Shown in pieces: positions 9,413-19,504 of a DNA stretch of 64,000 nt (positions are counted from its first letter, which is position 1; each line of letters starts with the position of its first letter). The notes under the pieces were generated by a model that was not told the DNA's origin, did no database searches, and saw nothing but the letters and a program-made list of their open reading frames with translations. The DNA comes from Paulinella micropora (Eukaryota > Cercozoa > Imbricatea > Euglyphida > Paulinellidae). A program made the translations under genes and the position numbers. The DNA is taken from assembly GCA_019918135.1 (NCBI GenBank), contig WBZZ01002883.1:42501-106500 (forward strand). The letters run 5' to 3'.

Positions 9413-9524
9413 GGGGGAGGGGAGAAGAAAATGGAAAAGGGGGGGGCGCCCCCCCCCCCATCTGTGGGCTCCTAAAGAAAGTGCACTTATTTTTGTTCCC
9501 CCTTCAGCCCGCGCCTGCGGGCTG

Positions 9525-10715
9525 GTTTCTCAGTGTCAAGTATAAGACTGTGTCGAGCTCTATCAAGGGAAAAAAAATTTTTCGCACTTTCCTGGCGCCT
9601 CCCCGCCTCTTCCCTCTCCCTCTCCTAGCTGTCAGTATCAAGTGTGAGGCTTTGTCTAGCTTTAATTCAGCGTATTTTACAAATTCTTGGCGCGCCCCCC
9701 CCTCCCCCCTTTTTTTTCTCTCTCTCTTAGTTCTCAGTGCCAAAATTAAAATTTTGTCAGTGATTCTTTTTATTAATTTTTGCTTGTACATTCTTAGCGC
9801 GCCCCTACCCTCCCCTTCCCTCTCCCACTCCATGTTCTCAGACGGGGGATTAGACAATTCGTGCTCTCCCCCTCCCTTAGCCCAGGGGGCTCGAGGGGCA
9901 GGGGACGGGGGAGGGGAAGGGCGCAGAAGCTACAAAGGAAATAAATACATAAAACGCCTCCACTAACCCCCCCCCCCCTCTCTCTCTCTCTTCCCTCTCC
10001 CTCGCATAGTTCTCAGTGCCAAGTGTAAGACCGTCGAGCTTTAATTAAAAAAATATTTGCGTTTTCTTGGCGCGCCCCCTTCCCTTTCCTGCTCCCTGCT
10101 CTCAGACGGAGAGGGGGAAAAGACAGATGGTGCTTCCCCCTCCCCCTGCCCCTTCCCTCTTTTTCTCTTAGTTCTCAGTGTCAAGTGTGACCTTTAATTC
10201 AGCGTATTTTGCGTATTCTTCGGCTCCCCCCCCCCCCCCTTTCCTCTCCTGCTCCCCGTTCTCAGATGGAAGGCAAGGACAGATCGTGCTTTCCCCCTCC
10301 TCTGCGCCTTCCCTCTCCCTCTCCTAGTTCTCAGTGCCAGAATTAAAACTCTGTCAAGAACTTTTTTATTGTTTATACATTATTAGCGCGCCCCTGCCCC
10401 TCCCTCTTCCCACTCCCGCTCCCGAGTCTCAGACGGCCCGTGCTTCTCCCCTCCTCTCTCCCTCTCTTAGTTCTCAGTGCCAAGATTAAAATTTTGTCAG
10501 TAATTTTTTTTTATTAATTTTTTCTTGTACATTCTTAGCGCGCCCCTACCCTCCCCCTTCCCTCTCCCGCTCCCGATCCTCAGACGGGGGACTAAAACAA
10601 TCCATGCTTCCTCCTCCCCGGCCTCTTCCCTCTCACTCTCTTAGTTCTCAATGCCAAGTGTAAGGCTTTGTCGAGCTTTAATAACAAAAAATTTATACAT
10701 TCTTGGCGCGCCCCT
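9525..10715 (+). repeat. Tandem-like array of R2 repeats
   Basis: Eight R2 copies (about 9525, 9632, 9730, 10008, 10168, 10325, 10468 and 10643) in one orientation, spaced 100-280 bp. Between them are C-rich spacers with the recurring words CTCAGACGG and GACAATTCGTGC. Two subtypes mix: GCCAAGTGTAAGACTTTGTC...CTTGGCGC, and GCCAAGATTAAAATTTTGTC...TTCTTAGCGC. An R3-like hairpin lies at 9878-9900. No frame here is coding. Confidence 0.65.
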
Positions 10716-10904
10716 GGGGGTTGAGTGCAAACGGCAGTCCTCCCTCCCCCCTCCCCCTTCTTCCCAACTAGGCGAGGGAACGGGAGGAGAAAAAGGACGG
10801 GAGGATCAACATCGGCGGAGTAGGGGGGGGGGGAGGGGAGTTACCCTTGCCCCGCCCCTCTTTTTTCGTCCCGTTTATTTTATCCTCCCGTTCCCTTCCT
10901 CTGT

Positions 10905-11763
10905 TCTAGTTGTCTTCTCTCCTCGAGCCTCCCCCCGGAAACCTAAGCTCCCCAGTGGTTTGGCTGGGTAGCGCTCGTCGGTGCCGCCCTTCTCTACAGC
11001 ACCGCCGGCGGAGCCTCAGCAGCTGGTCTGATTCTGCGTGTGTACACCTACTCGAAGAAGACGCTACGCCAACCTTGTACGCCGTGACCCTGTGGCACAG
11101 CCCGTCGACGCGTTGCTGGACCCAGCCCCGATCTCTGCAAACCCTCCCGCGGACGTGTGCCAGCCTGGCTACGTCTTTTGTTCGCAGTACAAAGGCCGCT
11201 GGATCACCGCCGACTCACTGCAGAATTCGCTAGGTTGTAGCCTGCCAATCATCACCGCTCGCTACGAGGATCTGCCACGGCCGGGAGAAGTCATCGCCAC
11301 GCATCACTATTCTGTAGATTGTGTGCTGCTGTGCTGCGGTGCCCTGTGCGGTTCGGGTTCTGCGACGTGGTCCAGCTGCCTGTGGGGCACGACCGAGCCA
11401 CGTTTATTAGGTACTTGCAGCTGGTAGAGGTGGCTGGTCTGTCTAGTGAGCCAGTCAGGGACTGGGACCGTTGTCGTTCCGGCACGTACGCACCGCGTAC
11501 TCGGTGTTGGTAGAGCCAGCAGACAAGAAATCCCTCCGTTCCGAACATCGGGCACTTCTCAAAGCCACGGCCCGTCCGTACCGGAGTGGTGTACCCCGCC
11601 GAGGCATAGCACTCTCGGGTGCCCTTGCTCTAGGCTGATGCGAAAGCTGGAGCTTTGGAACTGCACCCAATGGAAGAGAAATGACAAACCTGACCAATTT
11701 CTCGACTACGTGCGTGTCACTGTCGTAGGAGCCCCGGCAGTCTCCCAGCTCGGTGCGCGGTAG
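10905..11763 (+). pseudogene. Decayed host gene, family unknown
   Basis: Balanced codon use without low-complexity tracts, but the open frame changes at least twice. About 11038-11330 reads GYVFCSQYKGRWITADSLQN. About 11319-11513 reads FGFCDVVQLPVGHDRATFI and YLQLVEVAGLSSEPVRDWDR. The last 120 bp reads WKRNDKPDQFLDYVRVTVV and ends at a TAG near 11763. I recognise no family. Either a pseudogene or a gene with uncorrected indels. Confidence 0.4.
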
Positions 11764-11809
11764 TGGACACAGCCTTTCAGACGGTGGGGGAGTGGGAGGA
11801 GACAAAAAC

Positions 11810-11915
11810 AATTTGTGTTTCTTTCATGGCACAGACAGAGCGCTGTCGGGGTTCGTGCTGGAGCGCGGTGCGCAAGATCTGCGGAAATAGGAAAAATATG
11901 AAAAGTGTAAAAAAA
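11810..11915 (+). repeat. R1 part-copy
   Basis: CGTGCTGGAGCGCGGTGCGC, AAGATCTGCGGAAATAGG and AAAAATATGAAAAGTG: the R1 right end with its inverted-terminus sequence intact. It is followed by the G-run/C-run spacer to 12,085, exactly as after the copy at 375-535. Confidence 0.6.
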
Positions 11916-12084
11916 AATTGGAATGCGTTCGCTTGCGCAAACAAAGGACGAGAAGGGGGGGGGGGGGACGGGGGGGGGGAGCACTACCCTTCCCCTTCTT
12001 CCCCACTTACTCTCCTTTCCTCCCCTTCCCCCCTCTTTCTATCACACCCGTCTGTGTGTTTAGTTGTCGGGCACAAGATTTTTT

Positions 12085-12220
12085 TTTGTCTTTTCATATT
12101 TTTCATAATTTTCTGACCTTGCGCATGGTGGGCAAGCCATGGCACCGACATGACGCCGTCGGGATCGTGAGGCCCTTGTCCACTTGTTACAATTGACCAT
12201 TGCCCGTCCATCCGCCGCGG
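12085..12220 (+). repeat. R1 copy
   Basis: CTTTTCATATTTTTCATAAT, then TGACCTTGCGCATGGTGGGC and the GACGCCGTCGGGATCGTGAG core, ending in CATCCGCCGCGG. It pairs with the copy at 11,810, giving the same arrangement (R1, spacer, R1) as at 375-905. Confidence 0.6.
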
Positions 12221-12360
12221 GGTCAGCACCGCCCCGCCGGCACCCTTTTGTGGCCGGGCCCCGGGGTCGACCACAAAGGACAGCAGGTCCGCGCCAAACT
12301 CGGCTTGATTCAATTTTGTTCCCCGCCCTCCCTTTTTCTTTTCTCTCTGCCCCCGCTTTC

Positions 12361-12390
12361 CTTGAGCCCCCCGGGCTCAGGGGGCTCAAG
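12361..12390. repeat. R3 GAGCCC hairpin
   Basis: CTTGAGCCCCCCGGGCTCAG followed by GGGGCTCAAG: a perfect 30-bp R3 unit whose outer stem is CTTGAGCCCC/GGGGCTCAAG. Diverged R3 copies follow near 12,593 and 12,787. Positions 12,391-12,880 are otherwise gene-free G/C-run DNA. Confidence 0.7.
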
Positions 12391-12879
12391 GGGCTTGAGT
12401 GGGAGAGAGAGGGAAGGAGCAGGGGAGGGAAAGAGCACGGATTGTCTTAGCCCCCCCCGTCTGAAAATTTAGACAGGGAGACATAAGGGGGGGGACGCCC
12501 GGCATGGGGGAAGGGGCTTAGTGGAGGCGTTTCATGTATTTATTTTTTTTTGTAGCTTCTGCGCCCTTCCCCTCCTCCTTTCCCTGCTCCTTGAGCCCCC
12601 TTTGCTCAGGGGAGAGAAAAGGGGAGAGTGGCAGAAAGGATTGTTGTATAAAGAGGGGGAGGGGTTAGCGCCAAAGGGGGGAGGCACACCCCCCCTGCCA
12701 ACGGGACCCGACAAATGGGGGGGGGGCGCTCCGGCATGGGCTCAGTAGGCATCTTCTTAGTTTTGTTTCAGTTCTGCTCTCTGCTCTTTGAGCCGCCCGG
12801 GCTCAGGGGGGAGCGGAGGAGAGGGAAGGGGAGGCACAAGACAAATTTAAGAAGAGAGAGGAGGGGGGGGGGCGCGTTA

Positions 12880-13200
12880 GGGTGGCTGTGGCGGATGGAT
12901 GGGCGGTGGTCGCTGTGTCAGGTGGACAAGGGCCTCACGACCCCCGACGGCGCCTTGTCCGTGTCATGGGAGAAGCACGAATTGTCTTTTTCGCCCCCCC
13001 GTCTGAGAGTAGGGAGTGGGATAGGAAAGGGGGGGCGCACCAAGAAAGTGCAAAAAGAATACGCTGAATTGAAGCTCGACTGTCTTACACTTGGCACTGA
13101 GACCTAGGAGAGGGAAAGAGAAAGGGCAGGGGGGCGCTAAGAATTTACAAAAAAAAAATAATAAATTTTTTTTGACAAAGCTTTAATCTTGGCATCTCCC
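12880..13200 (-). repeat. R1 part-copy followed by two R2 copies
   Basis: Reversed R1 core at 12,880-12,985 (GGATGGATGGGCGGTGGTCG, then CAAGGGCCTCACGACCCCCG). Then come reversed R2 copies at about 13,030-13,105 (CGCACCAAGAAAGTGC...TTACACTTGGCACTGAG) and 13,135-13,200 (GCGCTAAGAATTTAC...). Confidence 0.55.
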
Positions 13201-13364
13201 TCTCTACAACCTTTCTTGCTGTCGGCGATTTCTTTTTTTTGCCGTATCTATTTTTGTACGCATTTTCCAATAGAGATTACTTCCCACTTGTCCATATTGA
13301 CACGGCCCGGCCCCGCCGACTTTTACTAAAGTCGGCGGGGTACAGAATGTTAGTTTTTTTACAT

Positions 13365-13525
13365 CTTGCGCACTGTGCTCCAGCGCAGCTCTGCGGCGGA
13401 TGGACGGGCGGTGGTCAATGTAGCAGGTGGACAAGGGCCTCACAATCCCGACGGCGTCCTGTCCGTGCCATGGCTCGGCCACCGTGCGCAAGGTCAGAAA
13501 AATATGAAAAATATGAAAAGAGGAA
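13365..13525 (-). repeat. R1 near-complete copy
   Basis: It begins CATCTTGCGCACTGTGCTCC and ends CGGCCACCGTGCGCAAGG, then TCAGAAAAATATGAAAA. Both CTTGCGCAC-type termini are present in inverted orientation, which defines the element ends. Confidence 0.65.
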
Positions 13526-13665
13526 ACAAAAAATTTTTTTGCCACACGGAAGGGGGGGCCGGTAGGTTTTCTGGGGAAACACACACCAAACAATTTGACG
13601 ACAAATTTTATTTGAGAAACGAGAAAGAAAAAAATTCAGTTCGTAAAGGCACCACCTTCCCTGTT

Positions 13666-13801
13666 CTTTGAGCCCCCCGGGCTCAGGGGCCTCAAATGGG
13701 AGAAAAGAAAAAAATGGGGGGGGGGCACCCCCCCACACACAACCTGTCCCTTGTCTTCCTTCTTTTCTCCATGAGCCCCCTGAGCCCAGGGGGCTCAAAG
13801 A
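13666..13801. repeat. R3 mirrored hairpin pair
   Basis: R3 (CTTTGAGCCCCCCGGGCTCA) and, 75 bp on, its reverse complement form (TGAGCCCCCTGAGCCCAGGG, then GGCTCAAAG). The interval carries a G-run followed by a C-run (13,718-13,735) that can itself pair. The same layout recurs at 20,667-20,808. Confidence 0.65.
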
Positions 13802-13924
13802 ACAGGGAAAGGGGGGAGGGGAAGGGCACAGAAGCTACAAAAAAATGTAATTAAAAAAAATCCCCAACAAAGTCTTGCATTTGATAGAGAGAGTTGGGGA
13901 AGGGCACTGGGCCGTGCTGCGCGC

Positions 13925-14150
13925 AGACACGCAGGATCGATGCGTACATGGCCAGGACCAGAGACTCGAAGGCTAAGCAGGAAAACTTCGTAAAATACTG
14001 GGTGCTCTGAAAATGTTGTTGCAACACGTGGCCGTGGCTTCCCTCCGCCGAGTTTGGAGCAGCGGCCTGGCTGCTAGCCAGCGCCAGCGCCGTTTGACAT
14101 CCTGGGCAGCGAGGGATATAGCCAGCGCGCGCGCCCCTGCCTTCAGCTCA
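13925..14150 (+). pseudogene. 3' end of a host gene, duplicated inverted at 17.9-18.1 kb
   Basis: From about 13,925 the plus strand reads TRRIDAYMARTRDSKAKQEN, then FVKYWVL and a TGA stop at about 14,012. The reverse complement of 17,919-18,090 encodes the related TRRIEAYMAEIRDLEAEQEN, VVKYWVL and stop. DNA similarity continues past the stop (ATGTTG/CTGCAACA region) for another 100 bp. The protein end is a short coiled coil; its family is unknown. The upstream part is absent (R3 and A-rich DNA instead), so this is a gene-end fragment. Confidence 0.45.
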
Positions 14151-14470
14151 GGGCTATGTTGCTGGTGATCAGCAAGCCGCCCACCGAGCACGGGGGGCTC
14201 TCAGCACCTCGAGCCCAAACCAGGCGTGGACGGAGCAGCCGAGCTGTTCAAGCCAGACATAGCCTAGTACGTGCCCTGCTGGCCAAGCAGAGGCTGGCAG
14301 GGTCCGCGTGAGGGTCACGTCTGGGTGCAAGGCCTGAAACCCGCGCAAGATCTGTAATTAAACCCTTAACCCGCTGAGGGCATGCGCGCCACAAGCAGGA
14401 AGAATGAACAAAAAAAATTAATAAAAAAAAATCCTTGACAAAGTTTTAATTCTGGTACTGCGAACTAGTT
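14150..14470. other. Gene-free stretch
   Basis: Moderately GC-rich DNA without a convincing frame, possibly decayed 3' flank of the duplicated gene. An R2 remnant starts near 14,470. Confidence 0.35.
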
Positions 14471-15035
14471 CAGTGGAAAAGTGTAAGACCGTCGAGCTTT
14501 AATTCATCGTATTCTTTTTTCGCACTTTCTGACCGCCGCCACCAGGCGCAAAACGCGCCCAATTAAGTACCAAAATGGACCGGCCGGCCCGCTCTTTTGC
14601 AAAGGGAATAAGGTTCTGTGCGTCTCCCCGGGAAAACGTGCACGAACTTTGGGAGAGAGAGAAAGAGATGGAAGGGAGGAAGAGGAGAGAGAGGGAGGGG
14701 GGCACTCCCCTCTTCCTTCTCTCCCCCCCCCTCGCTTTTCTTTTCTTCCCCCTCTCTGACCCCCCTGAGCCCGAGGGGCTCAAAGAGCAGGGGGCAGAAT
14801 TGCAACAAAAACTAAGTAGATTCCACTGAGCCCATGGCGGGGGCACTCCCCCCGTATTTTCAAATCCTTTCTGCCACCCTCCCCTCACCCCTCTTGCCGA
14901 CGGGGGCAAGGAGGAGGGGAAGACAGATTGATCCTCCCCGGCCCCTTCCTCTCTTAGTTTTCAGTGCCGAAGATTAAAACTTTGTCAAGGATTTCTTTTT
15001 ATTAATTTTTTTTTACATTCTTAGCGCGCCCCCCC
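14470..15035 (+). repeat. R2 copies with R3 between
   Basis: R2 copies at about 14,470-14,535 and 14,950-15,035 (GCCGAAGATTAAAACTTTGT...CATTCTTAGCGCGCCC). An R3 unit lies at about 14,763-14,785 (CCTGAGCCCGAGGGGCTCAAAG). No gene is seen. Confidence 0.5.
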
Positions 15036-15044
15036 CCTCCCTCT

Positions 15045-15190
15045 TTTCATATTTTTCTGATCTTGCGCACGTTGGTCAAGCTATGGCACGGACAGGAGGC
15101 CGTCGGGGTAGTGGGGCTTTTGTTCTCCTAGCACATTGACCACCGCCCATCCATTTGCCGCAGGGTCGTGCTGGAGCACGGTGCTCAGCT
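15045..15190 (+). repeat. R1 copy
   Basis: CATATTTTTCTGATCTTGCG, then GGACAGGAGGCCGTCGGGGT, ATTGACCACCGCCCATCC, and GTGCTGGAGCACGGTGC at the end. It runs directly into an R2 copy at about 15,195. Confidence 0.6.
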
Positions 15191-15194
15191 CCTA

Positions 15195-15545
15195 GTTTTC
15201 AGTGCCGAAGATTAAAACTTTGTCAAGTATTTCTTTTTATTAATTTTGTTTACACCGGCGAAGCGCCCCTCCCTATACACGTTCTCAGTGCCGAGATTGA
15301 AATCTTGTCAGTAAATTTTGTTATTAAATTTTTTTACATTTGTAGCGCGCCCCTACCCTCCCTCTCCCTGAGCTCGGGGGGGCTCAAGGAGCAGGGGGGA
15401 GGGGGAGGGCACAGAAGCTACAAACAAAATAAATACATGCAACGCCTCCATTAATCCCCCGGCCCCTTCCTCTCTTAGTTTTCAGTGCCAAGATTACAAC
15501 TTTGTCATGGATTTTTTTAATTTTTTTGTACACCGGCGAAGCGCG
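15195..15545 (+). repeat. Cluster of three R2 copies
   Basis: Copies at about 15,195-15,265, 15,280-15,350 and 15,475-15,545, all of the ATTAAAACTTTGTCA subtype. An R3-like word (CCTGAGCTCGGGGGGGCTCA) lies at about 15,368. Positions 15,546-15,800 are C-rich spacer DNA. Confidence 0.55.
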
Positions 15546-15809
15546 CCCCTGCCCTCCCTCTCCCGCTCCCGCTCTCGATTCTCAGACAGTGGACTAAGAC
15601 AATTCGTGCTTTCTCCTTCCCTGACTCTTCCCTCTGCACGCGCAAACAAGGGACGAGGGGAAGAGGGAGATAGCAGGGGACAGAGGGAAAAGAGGGGCGA
15701 AAGGGGAGACGGGGGGAAGCACATCCCGCCCCCTTCTTCCTCCCTTCCTTTTCCTCCCTCACCCTTTCTTCCTCCCCCCGTCTGTTCCCTTTGTTGTCGT
15801 CTTTTTTGC

Positions 15810-16211
15810 TCACTGTCCTTCCTGTTTTCTGACTCGCGCAGTGCCCACCACCCATCTCGGCGCGCCGTTGGCGAAGCAGACGTACATTCCTGTTTGTCTG
15901 TCTTGTAATATCTTTACTGCTTGTGGCTCGTCTTCTTCATTGTTGCAGGTTATCACCCAGACGAGCTTCACATTACTATCGGGCAATATTTCGTAGCGAT
16001 CTTTGTGTAAAGAGGAGCATGGCAGAAAAGAACCATACCAGCCTGACAAATTTCTTTCGCTGCTGATGTACGTTGATTCAAAGAACAAGTTTGCAGACTT
16101 AAGCACAGCACCGCATCGCTGTCGGCACCGGCAGGATACACTCCCGGACCTGGAGGAGGCAGGATTGCGCCAGCCCAGACAAGGACGAACCCTTTGGCTG
16201 GCTCCTTGCAA
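15810..16211 (-). CDS. Hypothetical protein or last exon
   Basis: 133-codon open frame. The C-terminal 90 residues look genuinely coding: YISSERNLSGWYGSFLP, then RYEILPDSNVKLVWVITCNN, AVKILQDRQTGMYVCFANGA and RWVVGTARVRKQEGQ. The alternating hydrophobic pattern suggests a beta-rich domain. The first 40 residues are Arg/Cys/Pro-rich and less convincing, so the true start or an upstream splice may lie elsewhere. No family recognised. Confidence 0.4.
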   Translation of the reverse strand: MQGASQRVRPCLGWRNPASSRSGSVSCRCRQRCGAVLKSANLFFESTYISSERNLSGWYGSFLPCSSLHKDRYEILPDSNVKLVWVITCNNEEDEPQAVKILQDRQTGMYVCFANGAPRWVVGTARVRKQEGQ

Positions 16212-16229
16212 GGCCGCAACCGCAGTGCC

Positions 16230-16610
16230 TCGCCGTTGCCTGATTCACAACCATACTGTTTTCGAGCGTTTTTTCTTTTTTTTTGTTGCTAAGCTGTCTG
16301 CTGAAGATAGCATTACAAAAAAAGCAGAGACATCCAGAGGAGACCCGAGCCCAGCGAAGCTACCGCGGCGCGTAACTCGTCTTCGTCCACGTCGCCCTCA
16401 GCTCTAATGCTTCCCTGGCAAAGGGCCTGCGCGCCGGGCTAGGTGGTGCTGCCGGTACGAGCGCCGCATTCTCGGGTCGTCGCTTTAATTTCTAAACAGC
16501 GGCCTGCCTCGCGCAGGCTTAGATGCAAAAAGCCGTCTGCGCCATGTTGTGACGCAGTTAGCGTCAGAGAGGCGGCACTGTCGCTCTCTTTGGCACTCGC
16601 TGCCATTTAC
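16230..16610. other. Gene-free stretch
   Basis: No convincing frame or repeat; GC-rich flank ahead of the R5 array. Confidence 0.35.
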
Positions 16611-17880
16611 AAATGAAATTAGAGCCTTAGATCCCTAGGAGTGCGAGTGCGCCTGGGCGCAGCTTGGAGCCGTCTGAGCCGTGCTAGGCCCGCCCGAGCT
16701 TGTGCTAGCCCCGCCGGAGCCTATGCTCTGCCACCCAAAAGCTGCGCTCGCACGCTACTAAGGATCTAAGGCTCTAAATTGCCCCGCGTGGAAACTCGTC
16801 CCATTTTCTCTCGTCCCCTTCTCTCCTCTCCCTCTCCCCCCCCTCCCCTTTTTTGTCAGAGGACGGTGGGGGGGGGGAAGAGAAGGGGAGGGAACGATCC
16901 TAAAAAAATTGCCTCGGGGGGAAAAAAATGAAATTTGAGCCTTAGATCCCTAGGAGTGTGAGTGCGCCTGGGCGCAGCTTGAAGCCGTCCGAGCCGTGCT
17001 AGGCCCGCCCGAGCTTGTGCTAGCCCCGCCCGAGCCTGTGCTCTGCCGCCCAAAAGCTGCGCTCGCACGCTACTAAGGATCTAAGGCTCTAAATTGCCCC
17101 ACGGGGAAATACGTCCAATTTTTCTGTCGTCCCCTTTTCTCCTCTCCCTCCTCTCCCCCCCTCCCCTTTTTTGTCAGAGGACGGTGGGGAGGGGAGTGGG
17201 GGGGGGGGGAAGAAAAGGGGAGGGAACGATCCTAAAAAAATGGCCTCGGGGGAAAAAAATGAAATTAGAGCCTTAGATCCTAGGAGTGTGAGTGCGCTGG
17301 GGCGCAGCTCGGAGCCGTCCGAGCCGTGCTAGGCCCGCCCGAGCTTGTGTCTAGCCCCGCCCAACCTGTGCTCTGCCGCCCAAAAGCTGCGCTTGTACGC
17401 TACTAAGGATCTAAGGCTCTAAATTGCCCCGTGGGGAAACTCGTCCCATTTTTCTGTCGTCCCCTTCTCTCCTCTCCCTCCTTTCCCCCCCTCCCCTTTT
17501 TTGTCAGAGGACGGTGGGGAAGGGGGGGGGGGGGGGAAGAGAAGGGGAGGGAACGATCCTAAAAAAATTGCCTCGGGGGGAAAAATGAAATTAGAGCCTT
17601 AGATCCCTAGTAGTAGGAGTGTGAGTGCGCCAGGGCGCAGCTTGGAGCCCTCCCAGCCATGCTAAGCCTATTCGAGCCGTGCTAGCCTTGTCCGAGCCTG
17701 TGCTCCGCCGCCCAAAAGCTGCGCTCGCACGCTACTAAGGATCTAAGGCTCTAAATTGCCCCGCAGGGTAATACGTCCCATTTTTCTCTCGTCCCCTTCT
17801 CTCTTCTCCCCCTCCCCTTTTTTGCAGAGGACAGTGGGGAGGGAGGGGGGAGGAGGGGAAGGGAAGGGGAAGAAGAGAGG
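16611..17880 (+). repeat. R5 tandem array, about 3.9 units of 315-332 bp
   Basis: Units begin AAATGAAATTAGAGCCTTAG at about 16,611, 16,926, 17,258 and 17,583. Each has a segment of about 165 bp bounded by inverted ends (AGAGCCTTAGATCC and GGATCTAAGGCTCT), then a C-rich and G-rich stretch around TTTTGTCAGAGGACGGTGGG, then CGATCCTAAAAAAATTGCCTC. The inverted ends look like those of a small MITE that was later amplified as a satellite. Short frames here are not coding. Confidence 0.75.
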
Positions 17881-17914
17881 AGTGGACATTGGCCCCAGTG
17901 CGAAAAACCAGCGG

Positions 17915-18100
17915 AATTCTACGCGGCGCTGGCCAGCAGCCGGGCCGCTGCCCCTAACTCGGCGGGCAGCCACGGACATTTGTTGCAGCAACATTTTCAG
18001 AGCACCCAGTATTTTACGACGTTTTCCTGCTCTGCCTCCAAATCTCTAATTTCGGCCATGTACGCCTCGATCCGGCGTGTCTGCGCGCAGAGGAATGTTG
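17915..18100 (-). pseudogene. 3' end of host gene, inverted duplicate of 13.9-14.1 kb
   Basis: The minus strand reads RRIEAYMAEIRDLEAEQENV, VKYWVL and stop; see the plus-strand counterpart. The two copies are clearly diverged, so this is an old duplication or two paralogous gene ends in opposite orientation. Positions 18,100-18,630 show no clear gene. Confidence 0.45.
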
Positions 18101-18676
18101 AGGGGTCCGACGGCAGGCCGACCCCCCGCCCTTCGCCAATACCCTACCTAAAGTACAAAAAGAAACTGCGGGGGGAAGTTTGTTAATTTGGACGTGTTTT
18201 CCTCCAATCAATCCGCGAGCTGTGTTTTTCTGCAGCCCGCGCCAAACGGTCTGACTTAACGGTCTGACTTTGGTACAAAAGCTTTTATTAATTAAAAGAA
18301 TCTTTTTTTTTTCTTTTCGTTTGCAAACTCTTGGAGAGCGGCACCTCTACACACACGCGCGCAAAATCCAGCTTGTTTGTTTTTTCTCGGGGCTAGAGAT
18401 TTGTAATTATGCGTTGCAGAAGTCAGGGAGAGAGCTTACAATGTTCCAAGAGAAGCCAGGCACAGACTAATGCGAGGATCGCGCAACAAGTGACACCAGC
18501 ACAGACCCCCGGGGGCTCACCCACCCGCGCCTTGGCAAGAAAAACGATCAGAAGCTTCAGCACAGTTTTTAATCAACGAAAGCTTCAGCACAGGTGCTTG
18601 GGAGCCACAGAAGAGGTGCGGGAGTGCCCAGAGAGGTTTGAAAAACAGGTTGCGGCTTATTTGCCAAAAAAAGACT

Positions 18677-19139
18677 CTAGAGTCGCTTGCGCAAGGAATA
18701 CTGCACACATCTGTGCTGTCCTACGGTCACCGCTCCTACGTACTCCCAGCCCTTGCGGCATGCCGCATCCATTGCACACCAATCGCAAGCCCCGCCCACC
18801 AGCTTCCTAGTTTTTGCAGCTTTATTAGAGCAATGCGGGTCGCAGACGGCCGACCCCACATCTTTCTTAAACAAGGTAACAGCTCCCTTAATGCTATAAT
18901 CATACCCAATATCGTAAATGCATACACAGGCAGATCTGGTGGTACTTGCAGAAGCAGCAGTTGCGGCGAGGACAATTTGCGCAAGGGCGCCCCGTCGCTT
19001 GGTTTTGCTTAAAGCAGGCTTCGCAGAACTAGGCGCCGCAGCCGTGCTGCACGATGTCGCGTACCACGCACAGGCAAATTGCACACACTAGGTCCTTGGT
19101 TTCGCCCTCGTTCACCCAAGCCTCGTCGTAACCGGCCAT
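18677..19139 (-). pseudogene. RING-finger host protein, disrupted
   Basis: From an ATG at 19,139 the minus strand reads MAGYDEAWVNEGETKDLVCA, then ICLCVVRDIVQHGCGA, an in-frame TAG, and FCEACFKQNQATGRPCANCP. The spacing C-x2-C ... H-G-C-G-x-x-F-C-x-x-C ... C-x2-C-P is that of a RING domain, which binds zinc and recruits E2 enzymes in ubiquitin ligases. The stop sits between the HGCG and FC elements. Further down, a Cys-rich tail (DPHCSNKAAKTRKLVG, GACDWCAMDAACRKGW) is open in another frame to 18,677. A pseudogene is likeliest; an intron is possible for the second change but not for the TAG. Confidence 0.5.
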
Positions 19140-19257
19140 TTGGCTACACAAAGACCAGGTTTTTCTTTTTTTAGCCTGCAATTTTTTCCCCCCCCTCCCT
19201 ACCGCTTCCCTCTCCCGCCCCCTGTTCTCAGACGGGAGAGACAAAGACAATAATTAT

Positions 19258-19415
19258 TCGTGCTTCTCCCATGGGCACGGACAGAGCGCCGTCGGGGGTC
19301 GTGAGGCCCTTGTCCAACCTGATACATTGACCACCGTCCACACATCCGCCGCAGGGTCGTGCTGGAGCACGGTGCGCAAGATGGACCAAAAAAAAAGAAA
19401 AATATGAAAAGTGGA
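19258..19415 (+). repeat. R1 copy
   Basis: GGCACGGACAGAGCGCCGTC, CATTGACCACCGTCCACACA, then GGAGCACGGTGCGCAAG and AGAAAAATATGAAAAGTGG. It lies 120 bp upstream of the RING frame, on the far side of its ATG. Confidence 0.6.
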
Positions 19416-19504
19416 AAAGAAAATGTTGGGATGCGTTTGCACGCGCAAACAAGGGACGAGGGGAGGGGGGGATAAATAAGCAGAGGACAAAGGTGAGAGG
19501 GGCG

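Noticed and set aside
18905-19139. TAG reassigned to an amino acid in this organism.
   Set aside because: One stop in a gene that also changes frame is better explained by decay, and the intact F-box/LRR gene terminates with TAG.
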